64,000 nucleotides of DNA from Streptomyces sp. TG1A-60 (GTDB taxonomy: Bacteria > Actinomycetota > Actinomycetes > Streptomycetales > Streptomycetaceae): NCBI RefSeq assembly GCF_037201975.1, contig NZ_CP147520.1, positions 1,798,001 through 1,862,000 on the forward strand. The letters are read 5' to 3'. This document shows positions 51,725 to 59,767 of this stretch, in pieces. A model generated the notes under the pieces. That model saw only the letters and a list, made by a program, of their open reading frames with translations. It did no database searches and was not told the DNA's origin. The position numbers and the translations under genes are program-made. Each line of letters starts with the position of its first letter. Position 1 is the first letter of the stretch.

Positions 51725-52405
51725 ATGGCAGCCCGCCCTTCTCCCCGGCACCGGACCGGTGCCGGCACGCCGTGGTACCCGCGCCGATCTGACCGTGTTG
51801 TGCGCCGTGGTCCTGCTGATCCTGGCGGTGATTCTGTCCGGCGGCGAGGACTCCTCGTCCGACGCCTCCCGCCCGCCGAACGCCCGGCACGCCCCGCTGG
51901 CCACGCACGCCTCCGAGTCGCCTTCCGCCGCCGTACACCCCGTGGGCCCGCATCTGCCCCGGTCGAAGCCGGTCCGGCTGCGCATCCCGAAGATCCAGGT
52001 GGACGCCCCGTTCACCCCCCTCGCCGTCGGCCGCTCCGGGCAACTCGAAGCCCCGCCCGCCGACGACGTCAACCTCGTCGGCTGGCACGCCGAAGGCGCC
52101 TCCCCCGGGAGACGGGCACCTCGATCATCGCCGGGCACGTCGACACGGCGACCACTGCCGCCGTCTTCGCGCGGCTCAGCGAACTGAAGAAGGGGGACGT
52201 CTTCCACGTCGTACGCGCCGATCGACGCAAGGCGACCTTCGTCGTCGACAGCGTGGAGACGTTCGAGAAGGCCAACTTCCCCGACGAGCGGGTGTACGGG
52301 GACACCGCCCGAGCGGAGGCCCGGTTGATCACCTGCGCGGGCGACTACGACCGGGCGGTGAAGGACTACACGGAGAACCTGGTGGTCTTCGCGCATCTGA
52401 CCTGA
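51725..52405 (+). pseudogene. sortase (class E/F type), frameshifted
   Basis: Reconstructs to a single-pass membrane transpeptidase of about 225 residues. Membrane helix LTVLCAVVLLILAVILSGG, spacer, then the sortase barrel with LRIPKIQVDAPFTPL, catalytic His in TSIIAGHVDTA, catalytic Cys in RLITCAGDYDRAV and the C-terminal LVVFAHL. One frame runs to ASPG and then diverges; the other continues ETGTSIIAGHV. A run of three G at 52107-52109 where four are expected explains it. The N-terminus is also unclear: ATG 51725 with GAGGTGG before it lies in a different frame from the membrane helix, while GTG 51759 is in frame but has no ribosome site. Confidence 0.8.
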
Positions 52406-52536
52406 GCCCGAGGGCGCACGGGTGCCGGACGGCAGGCAGGCGCTTCACCCATCCCGGCCAAGAACGCATCCCGGAGTGACCAAGAACCGTTCAAGGACCG
52501 GCCACGATTCATCAACGCTCGTCCATGATTCAGCAA

Positions 52537-52571
52537 CTTGAATGCTTGAGCGTTCAAGTCGGGCGTACGTT
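52537..52571 (+). promoter_or_regulatory. carbonic anhydrase promoter with CTTGAA dyad
   Basis: CTTGAA (52537-52542) and TTCAAG (52553-52558) form a dyad whose centre is partly symmetric. A -10-like TACGTT at 52566-52571 lies seven bases before the GTG start, suggesting a leaderless transcript. Confidence 0.4.
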
Positions 52572-52578
52572 CCTGCCC

Positions 52579-53394
52579 GTGAACTCAGACGCAGCACCCC
52601 GCAGAGGCGACGACGCCACGGCGACCGCCACCAGCGCCGACCTCCCGATAGCCCACGCGAAGCCCCGCGCCCGGCGCACCTTTCTGCGCACCGCACTGGC
52701 CGGCACCGCCGTGCTCGGCGGCGGCCTCGCGATCGGCACCTTCCCGGCCGACGCGGAACCCGCCGGCCGCTCCACCGGCGCCGCTCGCTCGTCCTCGGCC
52801 GCCCCCCGGCCGAGCACGCCCGAAGCGGCGCTGAAGGAGCTGTCGAAGGGCAACCGCCGCTGGCGGACCTTCAAGCAGCGGCACCCCGACGAGAGCGCCA
52901 CCCTCCGCAAGACCCTGACGACCGGTCAGCACCCCTTCGCCGTCGTCCTCGGCTGCATCGACTCCCGTGTTCCGCCGGAGCTCGTCTTCGACCAGGGCCT
53001 CGGCGACCTGATGACCGTGCGCAGCGCGGGCGAGGTACTGGACGAGGCCGTGCTCGGCAGCGTCGCGTTCGGCGTCCTGGAACTGGACATCCCGCTCGTC
53101 GTGGTGCTCGGCCACCAGTCCTGCGGAGCCGTGACGGCGGCGGTCCAGGCGGATCAGACCGGTGAGGCGCTGCCGGCCCACATCCAGTACATCGCCGACG
53201 AGATCGCCCCGGTCATCGACCACCGCTTGGAGGGGGACGCCCGGATCACCGCGGCCATCGACGCGAACGTCCGGCTCGTCCGCTCCCGCCTCGCCGCCGA
53301 GGCCGACCTCGCCGCCAGGGTGAAGACGGGCAAGGTGGCCATCGTCGGCGCCCGCTACGACCTGACGACCCAGCGGGTGCACCTGCTCAAGTAG
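52579..53394 (+). CDS. Tat-exported beta-carbonic anhydrase
   Basis: 271 residues. Twin-arginine signal (ARRTFLRTALAGTAVLGGG, about 32-50) and an Ala/Ser/Pro-rich spacer precede the beta-class carbonic anhydrase domain. Zinc ligands are Cys and Asp in GCIDSRVPPELVFDQG and His/Cys in LGHQSCGAV. It hydrates CO2 to bicarbonate outside the membrane. Beta-class enzymes are usually cytoplasmic, so the Tat signal is notable. GTG 52579 was chosen over an ATG at 52525 that lies within the promoter dyad; no ribosome site is seen. A very strong terminator follows. Confidence 0.9.
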   Translation: MNSDAAPRRGDDATATATSADLPIAHAKPRARRTFLRTALAGTAVLGGGLAIGTFPADAEPAGRSTGAARSSSAAPRPSTPEAALKELSKGNRRWRTFKQRHPDESATLRKTLTTGQHPFAVVLGCIDSRVPPELVFDQGLGDLMTVRSAGEVLDEAVLGSVAFGVLELDIPLVVVLGHQSCGAVTAAVQADQTGEALPAHIQYIADEIAPVIDHRLEGDARITAAIDANVRLVRSRLAAEADLAARVKTGKVAIVGARYDLTTQRVHLLK

Positions 53395-53412
53395 GAGGCT
53401 CAGGCCCTGGCA

Positions 53413-53461
53413 CGGCGAAGGCGGCCCCGGTGGACACCCACCACCGGGGCCGCCTTCGCCG
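53413..53461 (+). terminator. terminator of the carbonic anhydrase gene
   Basis: A 21-bp perfect stem (53413-53433 with 53441-53461) around a seven-base loop. The strongest hairpin in the window. Confidence 0.88.
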
Positions 53462-53471
53462 TTGTCGCGGC

Positions 53472-53583
53472 TCAGCCCTCGACGAGGGTGACCTCCGGGG
53501 CGAACGTGATGAACTCCAGGGTCACCGCCATGTCGACACCTTCGCCCGCCACCGTCTGCCGCCCCGGCCCAGTGGCCCGAGCT
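53472..53583 (-). pseudogene. 3' end of an unidentified gene at a deletion scar
   Basis: Minus-strand frame ending at TGA 53474-53472 and reading VTLEFITFAPEVTLVEG at its C-terminus. An in-frame stop lies just upstream of 53583, so only about 36 residues remain. Family not recognised. It is divergent from, and abuts, the ligase fragment at 53593-53764. Confidence 0.4.
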
Positions 53584-53592
53584 CACCTTCGT

Positions 53593-53764
53593 GGGCGCCT
53601 CGGCGGGGGCGGCCCGGGACGGTGAGAGGCTGCGGGCGTTCCCCAGGGCGGAGCTGGCGCGGTACAGGTGTCCGCGCGAGATCGTGTTCCTGGACGCGCT
53701 GCCGCGCACGGCGACCGGCAAGCTCCAGCGGTTCCGCCTACGCACCCTGAGTGACCAGCGGTGA
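53593..53764 (+). pseudogene. 3' remnant of an acyl-CoA (benzoate-CoA type) ligase
   Basis: The last about 45 residues match the C-terminal domain of AMP-forming ligases of the benzoate-CoA ligase type: AELARYRCPREIVFLDALPR then TATGKLQRFRLR, including the catalytic Lys of the TGK motif. No ATP-binding domain exists upstream, so the gene is truncated. The PaaX-type regulator follows, a known neighbour of aromatic-CoA ligases, which supports the reading. Confidence 0.7.
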
Positions 53765-53780
53765 CACCGAAGACCTAAAA
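53751..53780 (+). promoter_or_regulatory. promoter of the PaaX-type regulator
   Basis: GTGACC (53751-53756) and TAAAAT (53775-53780) with an 18-base spacer. Transcription would begin at about the GTG at 53789, a leaderless start. Confidence 0.5.
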
Positions 53781-53788
53781 TGATCAAC

Positions 53789-54613
53789 GTGTCCGAACAG
53801 CATGCACCGCGTTCGCTCATCGTCACCTTCTACGGCGCGTACGGCCGGTCGGTGCCGGGTCCCGTGCCCGTCTCCGAGCTGATCCGGCTGCTCGCCGCGG
53901 TGGGTGTCGACGCGCCCTCCGTCCGCTCGTCGGTGTCCCGGCTGAAACGGCGCGGGCTGCTGCTGCCGGCCCGCACGGCGGCGGGGGCGGGGGCGGCCGG
54001 GTACGCGCTGTCTCAGGACGCGCGGCAGTTGCTGGACGACGTCGACCGGCGGATCTACGCGACGGCGCCCGAGCAGGACGAGGGCTGGGTGCTGGCCGTG
54101 TTCTCGGTACCGGAGGCGGAGCGGCAGAAGCGGCATGTACTGCGCTCCCGGCTGGCCGGACTCGGCTTCGGCACGGCCGCCCCGGGGGTGTGGATCGCGC
54201 CGGCCCGCCTGTACGAGGAGACCCGGCACACCCTGACCCGGCTGCGGCTCGACCCGTACGTGGACCTGTTCCGGGGCAAGCACCTGGGGTTCGCGGCGAC
54301 CGCCGAGGCAGTGGCGCGCTGGTGGGACCTGGCCGGGATCGCCAAGCAGCACGAGGCGTTCCTCGACCGGCACGCGCCCGTGCTGCACGGCTGGGACCAC
54401 CGCGCCGACACCCCACCGCAGGAGGCGTACCGCGACTATCTGCTGGCCGTGGACTCCTGGCGCCATCTGCCGTACGCAGACCCGGGACTGCCGACCGCGC
54501 TGTTGCCGGCGGACTGGCCGGGGGTGCGCTCGGCGGCCGTCTTCCGGGCACTGCATACGCGGCTGCGGGACGCGGGCGCCGTCTACGCCGGCGTGACCGC
54601 GAGCCAACCGTGA
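53789..54613 (+). CDS. PaaX family transcriptional regulator
   Basis: 274-residue repressor of the phenylacetate-catabolism regulator family. N-terminal winged helix (RSLIVTFYGAYGR, then VDAPSVRSSVSRLKRRGLL), a central ferredoxin-like domain (DEGWVLAVFSVPEAERQKRH) and the PaaX C-terminal domain (DLAGIAKQHEAFLDR). Family members repress aromatic degradation and respond to the CoA thioester. The truncated ligase just upstream was probably its target, so the regulator may be left without local function. GTG 53789 preferred to ATG 53780 because the latter overlaps the -10 element. Confidence 0.9.
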   Translation: MSEQHAPRSLIVTFYGAYGRSVPGPVPVSELIRLLAAVGVDAPSVRSSVSRLKRRGLLLPARTAAGAGAAGYALSQDARQLLDDVDRRIYATAPEQDEGWVLAVFSVPEAERQKRHVLRSRLAGLGFGTAAPGVWIAPARLYEETRHTLTRLRLDPYVDLFRGKHLGFAATAEAVARWWDLAGIAKQHEAFLDRHAPVLHGWDHRADTPPQEAYRDYLLAVDSWRHLPYADPGLPTALLPADWPGVRSAAVFRALHTRLRDAGAVYAGVTASQP

Positions 54614-54697
54614 AAACCCGTAACAACTCTGCCCGCTCAGGGAACCCTCAGGGTTCTCCTTCCGTCTTCTCAGAATCCTTACTTACTATTCTGACGC

Positions 54698-55591
54698 ATG
54701 AGTCTCCTGCGCAACCTGAACCGTGCACTCACCGCCACCACCGGCCTGCAAGTGCGCAAGGCCGCCCCGGTAGCGCCCGCCGCGCCCAAGGCCAAGGCTG
54801 CGAAGCCGGCCGTGAAGAAGCCCACGGCGGTGTACCGATGTCCGGCTCCCGAGGAACTGGCCATGGACAGGCTGCTGAGGCAGCCGGTCTTCATCATGTC
54901 GCCCGTGCGCTCCGGCTCGACCCTGCTGCGGATGCTCCTCAACGCGCACTCGCGGCTGCACTCCCCGCACGAGCTGCACATACGCCGCCTGGAGGTCGGC
55001 TACGGCAGCAAGCTGGCGCAGAAGGCGATGAGCGCCCTCGACCTGGAGCGCGGCGACCTGGAGCATCTGCTCTGGGACCGGGTCATGCACCGCGAACTGG
55101 TTAGATCGGGCAAGGACTTCGTCGTCGAGAAGACCCCGAGCAACGCCTTCGTCCACGAGCGCATCCGGGACTGCTGGCCCGACGCCCGCTTCGTCTTCCT
55201 GCTGCGCCACCCGGTCTCCATCGCCCAGTCGTGGCACGAGGGCGACCCCGACAAGCGCACCTACGACGAGGCCGCCGCCGACGCGCTGCGCTACATGAAG
55301 GCCGTCGACAGGGCCCGCAAGGCGCTCACCGGCCACACCGTGCGCTACGAGGACATCACCGCCGACCCCGGGAAGGAGATGCGACGGCTGTGCGCGTTCC
55401 TCGACATCGACTTCGAGCCGGCCATGCTCGACTACGGCCGGAAGGACGACACACAGGTCGTGAAGGGCCTCGGCGACTGGCGTGACAAGATCAAGACCGG
55501 TCAGGTGCAGGCCGGGCGCGCACTCCCCACCGAGGACGACATCCCGGAGATCCTCCGGCCGATGTGCCGGGCGTGGGACTACAGCCGGTGA
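54698..55591 (+). CDS. PAPS-dependent sulfotransferase
   Basis: 297 residues. An Ala/Lys/Pro-rich leader (about 20-44) precedes the sulfotransferase fold. The 5'-phosphosulfate loop is SPVRSGSTLLRMLLNAH (about 67-83) and the 3'-phosphate motif is FVFLLRHPVSIAQSWHE. It transfers sulfate from PAPS to an unknown acceptor, most likely a sugar given the glycosyltransferase in the same operon. First gene of a four-gene cluster coupled by overlaps (GTGA at 55588-55591). TACTAT at 54684-54689 is a likely -10 and places the transcript start at or near the ATG. Confidence 0.9.
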   Translation: MSLLRNLNRALTATTGLQVRKAAPVAPAAPKAKAAKPAVKKPTAVYRCPAPEELAMDRLLRQPVFIMSPVRSGSTLLRMLLNAHSRLHSPHELHIRRLEVGYGSKLAQKAMSALDLERGDLEHLLWDRVMHRELVRSGKDFVVEKTPSNAFVHERIRDCWPDARFVFLLRHPVSIAQSWHEGDPDKRTYDEAAADALRYMKAVDRARKALTGHTVRYEDITADPGKEMRRLCAFLDIDFEPAMLDYGRKDDTQVVKGLGDWRDKIKTGQVQAGRALPTEDDIPEILRPMCRAWDYSR

Positions 55592-55998
55592 AGCCGCACG
55601 CCGAGATAACCGAGGTGTGGCCGCGCGACGGCCGCATCAGACTCGTCGGACGCATTCACGGGGTCCCGGCGGAAGGCACCTGGGAGCTGCTTCTCACCCG
55701 CCGCGCCCACGCCGACCGCCGGCTGCGTTACGCCGCCGACGTCACGGGCGACCGCTTCGAGAGCCGGCTGCCCGTCGACGACCTCGCCGCGTCCGACTAC
55801 GCGCCCGTCGAGGAGTGGGACATCCACCTGACGGACGGCAAGGTCGAACTGCGCGCCGGAAGGCATCTCGACGACGTGCGCGGCAAGAAGAAGATCTTCG
55901 TGTATCCGGAGCAGCGCACCGGGGACCTCCGCGTGCGCCCCTATTACACGATCAAGGACAACCTGTCTCTGGAGTGCCGCACGGGAGGCTCCGCATGA
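55588..55998 (+). CDS. beta-sandwich domain protein of the sulfoglycan operon
   Basis: 136 residues, predicted all-beta. It resembles the accessory beta domain found fused to glycosyl- or glycerophosphotransferases in Actinobacteria (IRLVGRIHGVPAEGTWELLL; then KIFVYPEQRTGDLRVRPYYT). Here it is a free protein. It lacks catalytic motifs and membrane segments. Overlaps the sulfotransferase stop at its start and the glycosyltransferase start at its end (55995-55998), so it is made with them. Inferred role: substrate-binding or scaffold partner of the glycosyltransferase. Confidence 0.75.
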   Translation: MKPHAEITEVWPRDGRIRLVGRIHGVPAEGTWELLLTRRAHADRRLRYAADVTGDRFESRLPVDDLAASDYAPVEEWDIHLTDGKVELRAGRHLDDVRGKKKIFVYPEQRTGDLRVRPYYTIKDNLSLECRTGGSA

Positions 55999-57236
55999 TC
56001 GACCGTCGCCCCCTCCCCCAGCGCCCCCGCATCCGGTATCTGCTGCTGCACGCGTACGGCCGGGGCGGCACCATCCGCACCGTGATGAACCAGGCCAACT
56101 CGCTCGTGGCGGCGGGCTGGAGCGTGGAGATCGTCAGCGCGACCCGCCGCCGCGACGACATACAGTTCCCCCTCGACCCCCGGGTGCGGGTCTCCGCGGT
56201 CGTCGATCTGCGCGAGGGCGCCTACACCCCACCGTCCGGCCTGGTCGCCCGCTGGCGCGACCGCAAGCGGGGCGAGCTGCTGGAGGCGCCCTCGCAGCAC
56301 ATCCCGAAGGGCGAGTTCGGCTACCGCCACTTCAACCGGTACGTCGAGGACCGACTCATCGCGTACCTGCGGTCGTTGACCGACGGCATCCTGGTGACCA
56401 CCCGGCCCGCACTGAACTTCCTGGCCGCCGAGTACGCCACCGGCGGTGTGGTCCGGGTCGCCCAGGAGCACATGAACCTCGGCACCCACAAGCGGGACGT
56501 GCAGCAGCGCATCCAGGAGACCTACCCGCGCTTCGCCGCGGTCGCCGTGCTCACCGAGCGCGACCGCGGCGAGTACGCCGAAATCCTGCCCGGGGCCCGG
56601 GTCGTCCGCGTCCCCAACGCCGTGCACTCCCTCGACCAGGTCCCCGCCGACCCCAGGTCGAAGATCGCGGTGGCGGCAGGCCGGCTCTTCCCGCAGAAGG
56701 GTTTCGACCTGCTGATCCCGGCCTGGGCGAAGCTCGTCGAGACGTACCCCGACTGGCAGCTGAGAATTTACGGCAGCGGCGAGAAGAAGTCGGAACTTCG
56801 CGACCTCATCGAAGGACACCATCTCTACAATCACGTGTTCCTCATGGGACACACCGACCGCCTGGACGACGAACTCGCCAAGGCCTCCTTCTACGTGCTC
56901 AGTTCACGCTTCGAAGGACTGCCGATGGTGATGATCGAGGCGATGAGCCACGCCCTGCCCGTGGTGAGCTTCGACTGCCCGACCGGCCCCGCCGACGTGC
57001 TGACGCACGGCGTGGACGGGCTGCTCGTCGCGCCCGAGGACCCCGACGCGCTCGCCGACGCGATGGCCCGGCTGATGGCCGACGAGGCGCTGCGCGCCGA
57101 CATGGGTGTGGCCGCGGTCCTCACGGCCGCCTCGTACGGCCCGGACTCCGTCCATCACCGCTGGGAGTCCCTCTTCACCTCCCTCCACGAGCAACGGCAC
57201 GGCACCGGCGCCGCCGCGAAAGGAACACGCGCATGA
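55995..57236 (+). CDS. family 4 glycosyltransferase
   Basis: 413-residue GT-B enzyme. The acceptor-binding half begins RYLLLHAYGRGGTIRTVMNQ with the Gly-rich loop. The donor half carries VAAGRLFPQKGFDLLIPAW, a Lys/Arg pair, and SSRFEGLPMVMIEAMSHALP with the E-x7-E motif. It transfers a nucleotide sugar with retention. The conserved middle region resembles GT4 enzymes that build wall teichoic or other cell-surface polymers. GGGAGG precedes the ATG. Coupled to both neighbours by ATGA overlaps. Donor and acceptor unknown; sulfation of its product is implied by context. Confidence 0.9.
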   Translation: MIDRRPLPQRPRIRYLLLHAYGRGGTIRTVMNQANSLVAAGWSVEIVSATRRRDDIQFPLDPRVRVSAVVDLREGAYTPPSGLVARWRDRKRGELLEAPSQHIPKGEFGYRHFNRYVEDRLIAYLRSLTDGILVTTRPALNFLAAEYATGGVVRVAQEHMNLGTHKRDVQQRIQETYPRFAAVAVLTERDRGEYAEILPGARVVRVPNAVHSLDQVPADPRSKIAVAAGRLFPQKGFDLLIPAWAKLVETYPDWQLRIYGSGEKKSELRDLIEGHHLYNHVFLMGHTDRLDDELAKASFYVLSSRFEGLPMVMIEAMSHALPVVSFDCPTGPADVLTHGVDGLLVAPEDPDALADAMARLMADEALRADMGVAAVLTAASYGPDSVHHRWESLFTSLHEQRHGTGAAAKGTRA

Positions 57237-57784
57237 GCACCTCGTCCAGGGCTCGGGGAGCCACGGTCTGGCTCACCGGGCTGCCGAGCGCGGGCAAGAC
57301 CACGATCGCCCGGACCCTCGCCGGCCGGCTGCGGTCCGAGGGGCACCGTGTGGAGGTCCTCGACGGTGACGAGATCCGCCGCTTCCTCTCCGCCGGCCTC
57401 GGCTTCTCCCGCGCGGACCGCAACACCAACGTGCAGCGCATCGGCCTCGTCGCCGAGGTCCTCGCCCGCAACGGCGTGCTCTCCATCGTCCCCGTCATCG
57501 CGCCGTACGCCGACAGCCGCGAGGCCGTCCGCAAGCGCCACGACGTGAGCGGCACACCGTACTTCGAGGTGCACGTCGCCACCCCCGTCGAGGTGTGCAG
57601 CGAGCGCGACGTGAAGGGCCTGTACGCCCGTCAGGCCGCCGGCCGGCTCAAGGGCCTGACCGGTGTCGACGACCCGTACGAGCCTCCGGCCGACCCGGCG
57701 CTCGTGGTGCCGACGCAGCACCAGACGCCCGACGAATCGGCCGCGGCCGTGTACGCGTTGCTCGCGGATCGGGGCCTCGCATGA
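57233..57784 (+). CDS. cysC: adenylylsulfate (APS) kinase
   Basis: 183-residue kinase that phosphorylates APS to PAPS. P-loop GLPSAGKTTIARTLA, APS-binding DGDEIRRFLSAGLGFSRADR and FEVHVATPVEVCSERDVKGLYA. Its place as last gene of the operon means PAPS is made beside the sulfotransferase that uses it, independent of assimilatory sulfate reduction. ATG 57233 overlaps the glycosyltransferase stop. Confidence 0.94.
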   Translation: MSTSSRARGATVWLTGLPSAGKTTIARTLAGRLRSEGHRVEVLDGDEIRRFLSAGLGFSRADRNTNVQRIGLVAEVLARNGVLSIVPVIAPYADSREAVRKRHDVSGTPYFEVHVATPVEVCSERDVKGLYARQAAGRLKGLTGVDDPYEPPADPALVVPTQHQTPDESAAAVYALLADRGLA

Positions 57785-58142
57785 GCGTCTCCATGCTGTC
57801 CCGGTCGGGGTCGCCCCGCCACCGTGGCGACGGGCACCCTGTCGGCGTCGGCAGGTGCCTCCGGCCCTGAAGTTATCGCTGATATCTGACTGCCGTCACG
57901 AGTACGCGATGCCGTGCGACGGGTGCGCGACAGACCGGGTGCGGCCGTCGGCCTGGCGGGCGGGGGCCGTGACTCGGTCACGGACGTTCGACAGGCCGGT
58001 AACGGCGGGCTCGGTCGGGCGCCGCGGAGCGTCGGTGTGGGTAGACGGGCTGACGACGGGGCCCAAGGCCCCGCACGGCGCCCGCCGAGCGGCTCTGACG
58101 GTCCGCGCCGTACCATTCGTGACGTTGAAAGCAGGACGAGCC
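57785..58142. other. 358-bp gap between cysC and the anti-sigma-type gene
   Basis: GC-rich with an AT-richer patch near 57870-57890 (TTATCGCTGATATCTGAC). Frames that run through it have no recognisable domain. AGGA before 58143 is the next gene's ribosome site. Otherwise nothing I can support. Confidence 0.3.
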
Positions 58143-58607
58143 ATGACCTGCTCCATGAACGGACCCACCGCCGTGCAAGAACCCTCCGCCCCCGCCTCCT
58201 GGCGCATCGCGCTGCCGCACACCGCCGCGGCCGTGCCCGTGGCCCGCGCGTTGGTCCGCACGGCGCTGACGGAGCTGGAGCACAGGACCGACTGCGACAC
58301 AGCGGAACTGCTCACGGCGGAACTGGTCGCGAACGCGATCGAGCACGCGGCCGGGGACGGGCCCATAGAGCTGGTCGTCGAGCTGCTGCCGTCCGGCTGC
58401 AAGGTGGAGGTCCACGACCCCGATCCGGCACCCCCGGGCGACCTCACCGCCCCGGGCCGCGGCGAGCCCGACCCCTGGCAGGAGCACGGGCGCGGCCTGC
58501 TCCTCATCCGCACCCTCAGCTCCTCCTGCGGCCACCGCCCCACGGACTCCGGCAAGGCGGTCTGGTTCCGCCTCCCGACGGTGCCTCCACAGCGCCGCCC
58601 CACATGA
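58143..58607 (+). CDS. RsbW-like ATP-binding protein (anti-sigma factor type)
   Basis: 154-residue single HATPase_c domain. N-box TAELVANAIEHA and G-box EHGRGLLLIRTLSSSCG. Streptomyces encode many such stand-alone kinases that bind sigma factors or phosphorylate anti-anti-sigma proteins. No partner gene is adjacent. AGGA lies before the ATG. Convergent with argF; its stop is 33 bases from the argF stop. Confidence 0.85.
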   Translation: MTCSMNGPTAVQEPSAPASWRIALPHTAAAVPVARALVRTALTELEHRTDCDTAELLTAELVANAIEHAAGDGPIELVVELLPSGCKVEVHDPDPAPPGDLTAPGRGEPDPWQEHGRGLLLIRTLSSSCGHRPTDSGKAVWFRLPTVPPQRRPT

Positions 58608-58640
58608 GCCGCCCCACATGGACCGCCCCGAAGCCGAACG

Positions 58641-59648
58641 TCAGGCCAGCGTCGCCACCAGAACCGCCTTGATCGTGTGCAGCCGGTTCTCCGCCTCGTC
58701 GAAGACGACCGAGTGCGCCGACTCGAACACCTCGTCGGTGACCTCCAGCGACTCCCGACCGTGGACTTCGTGAATCTCACGCCCCACCTTCGTGCCGAGG
58801 TCGTGGAAGGCCGGCAGGCAGTGCAGGAACTTGACGTCCGGGTTCCCGGTGGCACGCAGAACGTCCATGGTCACCGCGTACGGGGACAGGGCGCCGATGC
58901 GCTCGCCCCAGACCTCCTTGGGCTCCCCCATGGAGACCCAGACGTCCGTGGCCACGAAGTCGGCGCCCGCGACCCCGTCGGACACCTGCTCGGTGAGCGT
59001 GACCCGCGCCCCGCTGACCTCCGCGAGCCTGCGCGCGCGGGTGACGACCTCCTCGGCCGGCCAGTAGGCCCGCGGGGCGACGACACGGACGTCCATACCG
59101 AGGAGGGCCCCGGTGACCAGGTAGGAGTTGCCCATGTTGAAGCGGGCGTCGCCGAGGTAGGCGAAAGCCATCGCGTCGAGCGGCTTGGCGCTGTGCTCGG
59201 TCATGGTCATCACGTCGGCGAGCATCTGCGTGGGGTGCCAGTCGTCGGTGAGGCCGTTGTAGACCGGCACGCCGGCGTACGCGGCGAGTTCCTCGACGTT
59301 CGCCTGGCTGGCGCCGCGGTACTCGATCGCGTCGAACATCCGGCCGAGTACCCGCGCGGTGTCCCGCACGGACTCCTTGTGACCCATCTGCGAGCCGGAC
59401 GGGTCTAGGTACGTGGTCCGGGCCCCCTGGTCGGCCGCGGCGACCTCGAACGCGCAGCGGGTGCGCGTCGAGGTCTTCTCGAAGACGAGCGCGATGTTCC
59501 TGCCCCGCAGCCGCTCGGTCTCCGTCCCGGCCTTCTTGGCCGCCTTCAGCTCCACGGCCAGCTCGATCAGCCCACGGAACTCCTCCGCGGTGAAGTCCAG
59601 CTCCTTGAGGAAGTGGCGCCCGGCGAGGGCGTGGGGGACAGTCGCCAT
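58641..59648 (-). CDS. argF: ornithine carbamoyltransferase (probably catabolic)
   Basis: 335 residues. Carbamoyl-phosphate loop [13 protein letters not shown] motif ([11 protein letters not shown]) and ornithine-binding HCLP ([10 protein letters not shown]). Placed just after arcA on the same strand, so it probably runs in the direction citrulline plus phosphate to ornithine plus carbamoyl phosphate, as in the arginine deiminase pathway (ArcB role). Counterpart of SCO5976. ATG 59648 has GGAG upstream; an alternative start at 59684 lacks one. The 119-base gap to arcA contains two TCTATACG repeats. Confidence 0.93.
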   Translation of the reverse strand: MATVPHALAGRHFLKELDFTAEEFRGLIELAVELKAAKKAGTETERLRGRNIALVFEKTSTRTRCAFEVAAADQGARTTYLDPSGSQMGHKESVRDTARVLGRMFDAIEYRGASQANVEELAAYAGVPVYNGLTDDWHPTQMLADVMTMTEHSAKPLDAMAFAYLGDARFNMGNSYLVTGALLGMDVRVVAPRAYWPAEEVVTRARRLAEVSGARVTLTEQVSDGVAGADFVATDVWVSMGEPKEVWGERIGALSPYAVTMDVLRATGNPDVKFLHCLPAFHDLGTKVGREIHEVHGRESLEVTDEVFESAHSVVFDEAENRLHTIKAVLVATLA

Positions 59649-59699
59649 GGGGCGCTCCTGGGTTGACGGGGACAGGGACAGCACAAGGAAGGCTGGAAG

Positions 59700-59727
59700 T
59701 CTATACGATGTTCCACATTTCTATACG
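59700..59727 (-). promoter_or_regulatory. direct repeats TCTATACG upstream of argF
   Basis: Copies at 59700-59707 and 59720-59727, exactly 20 bp apart, flank a small dyad ATGTTCCACAT (59708-59718). Likely regulator site or promoter for argF. Confidence 0.4.
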
Positions 59728-59767
59728 GCCACCCTCTCGGTGGTCGCCCCCCTCGACGGCCGGTCCC

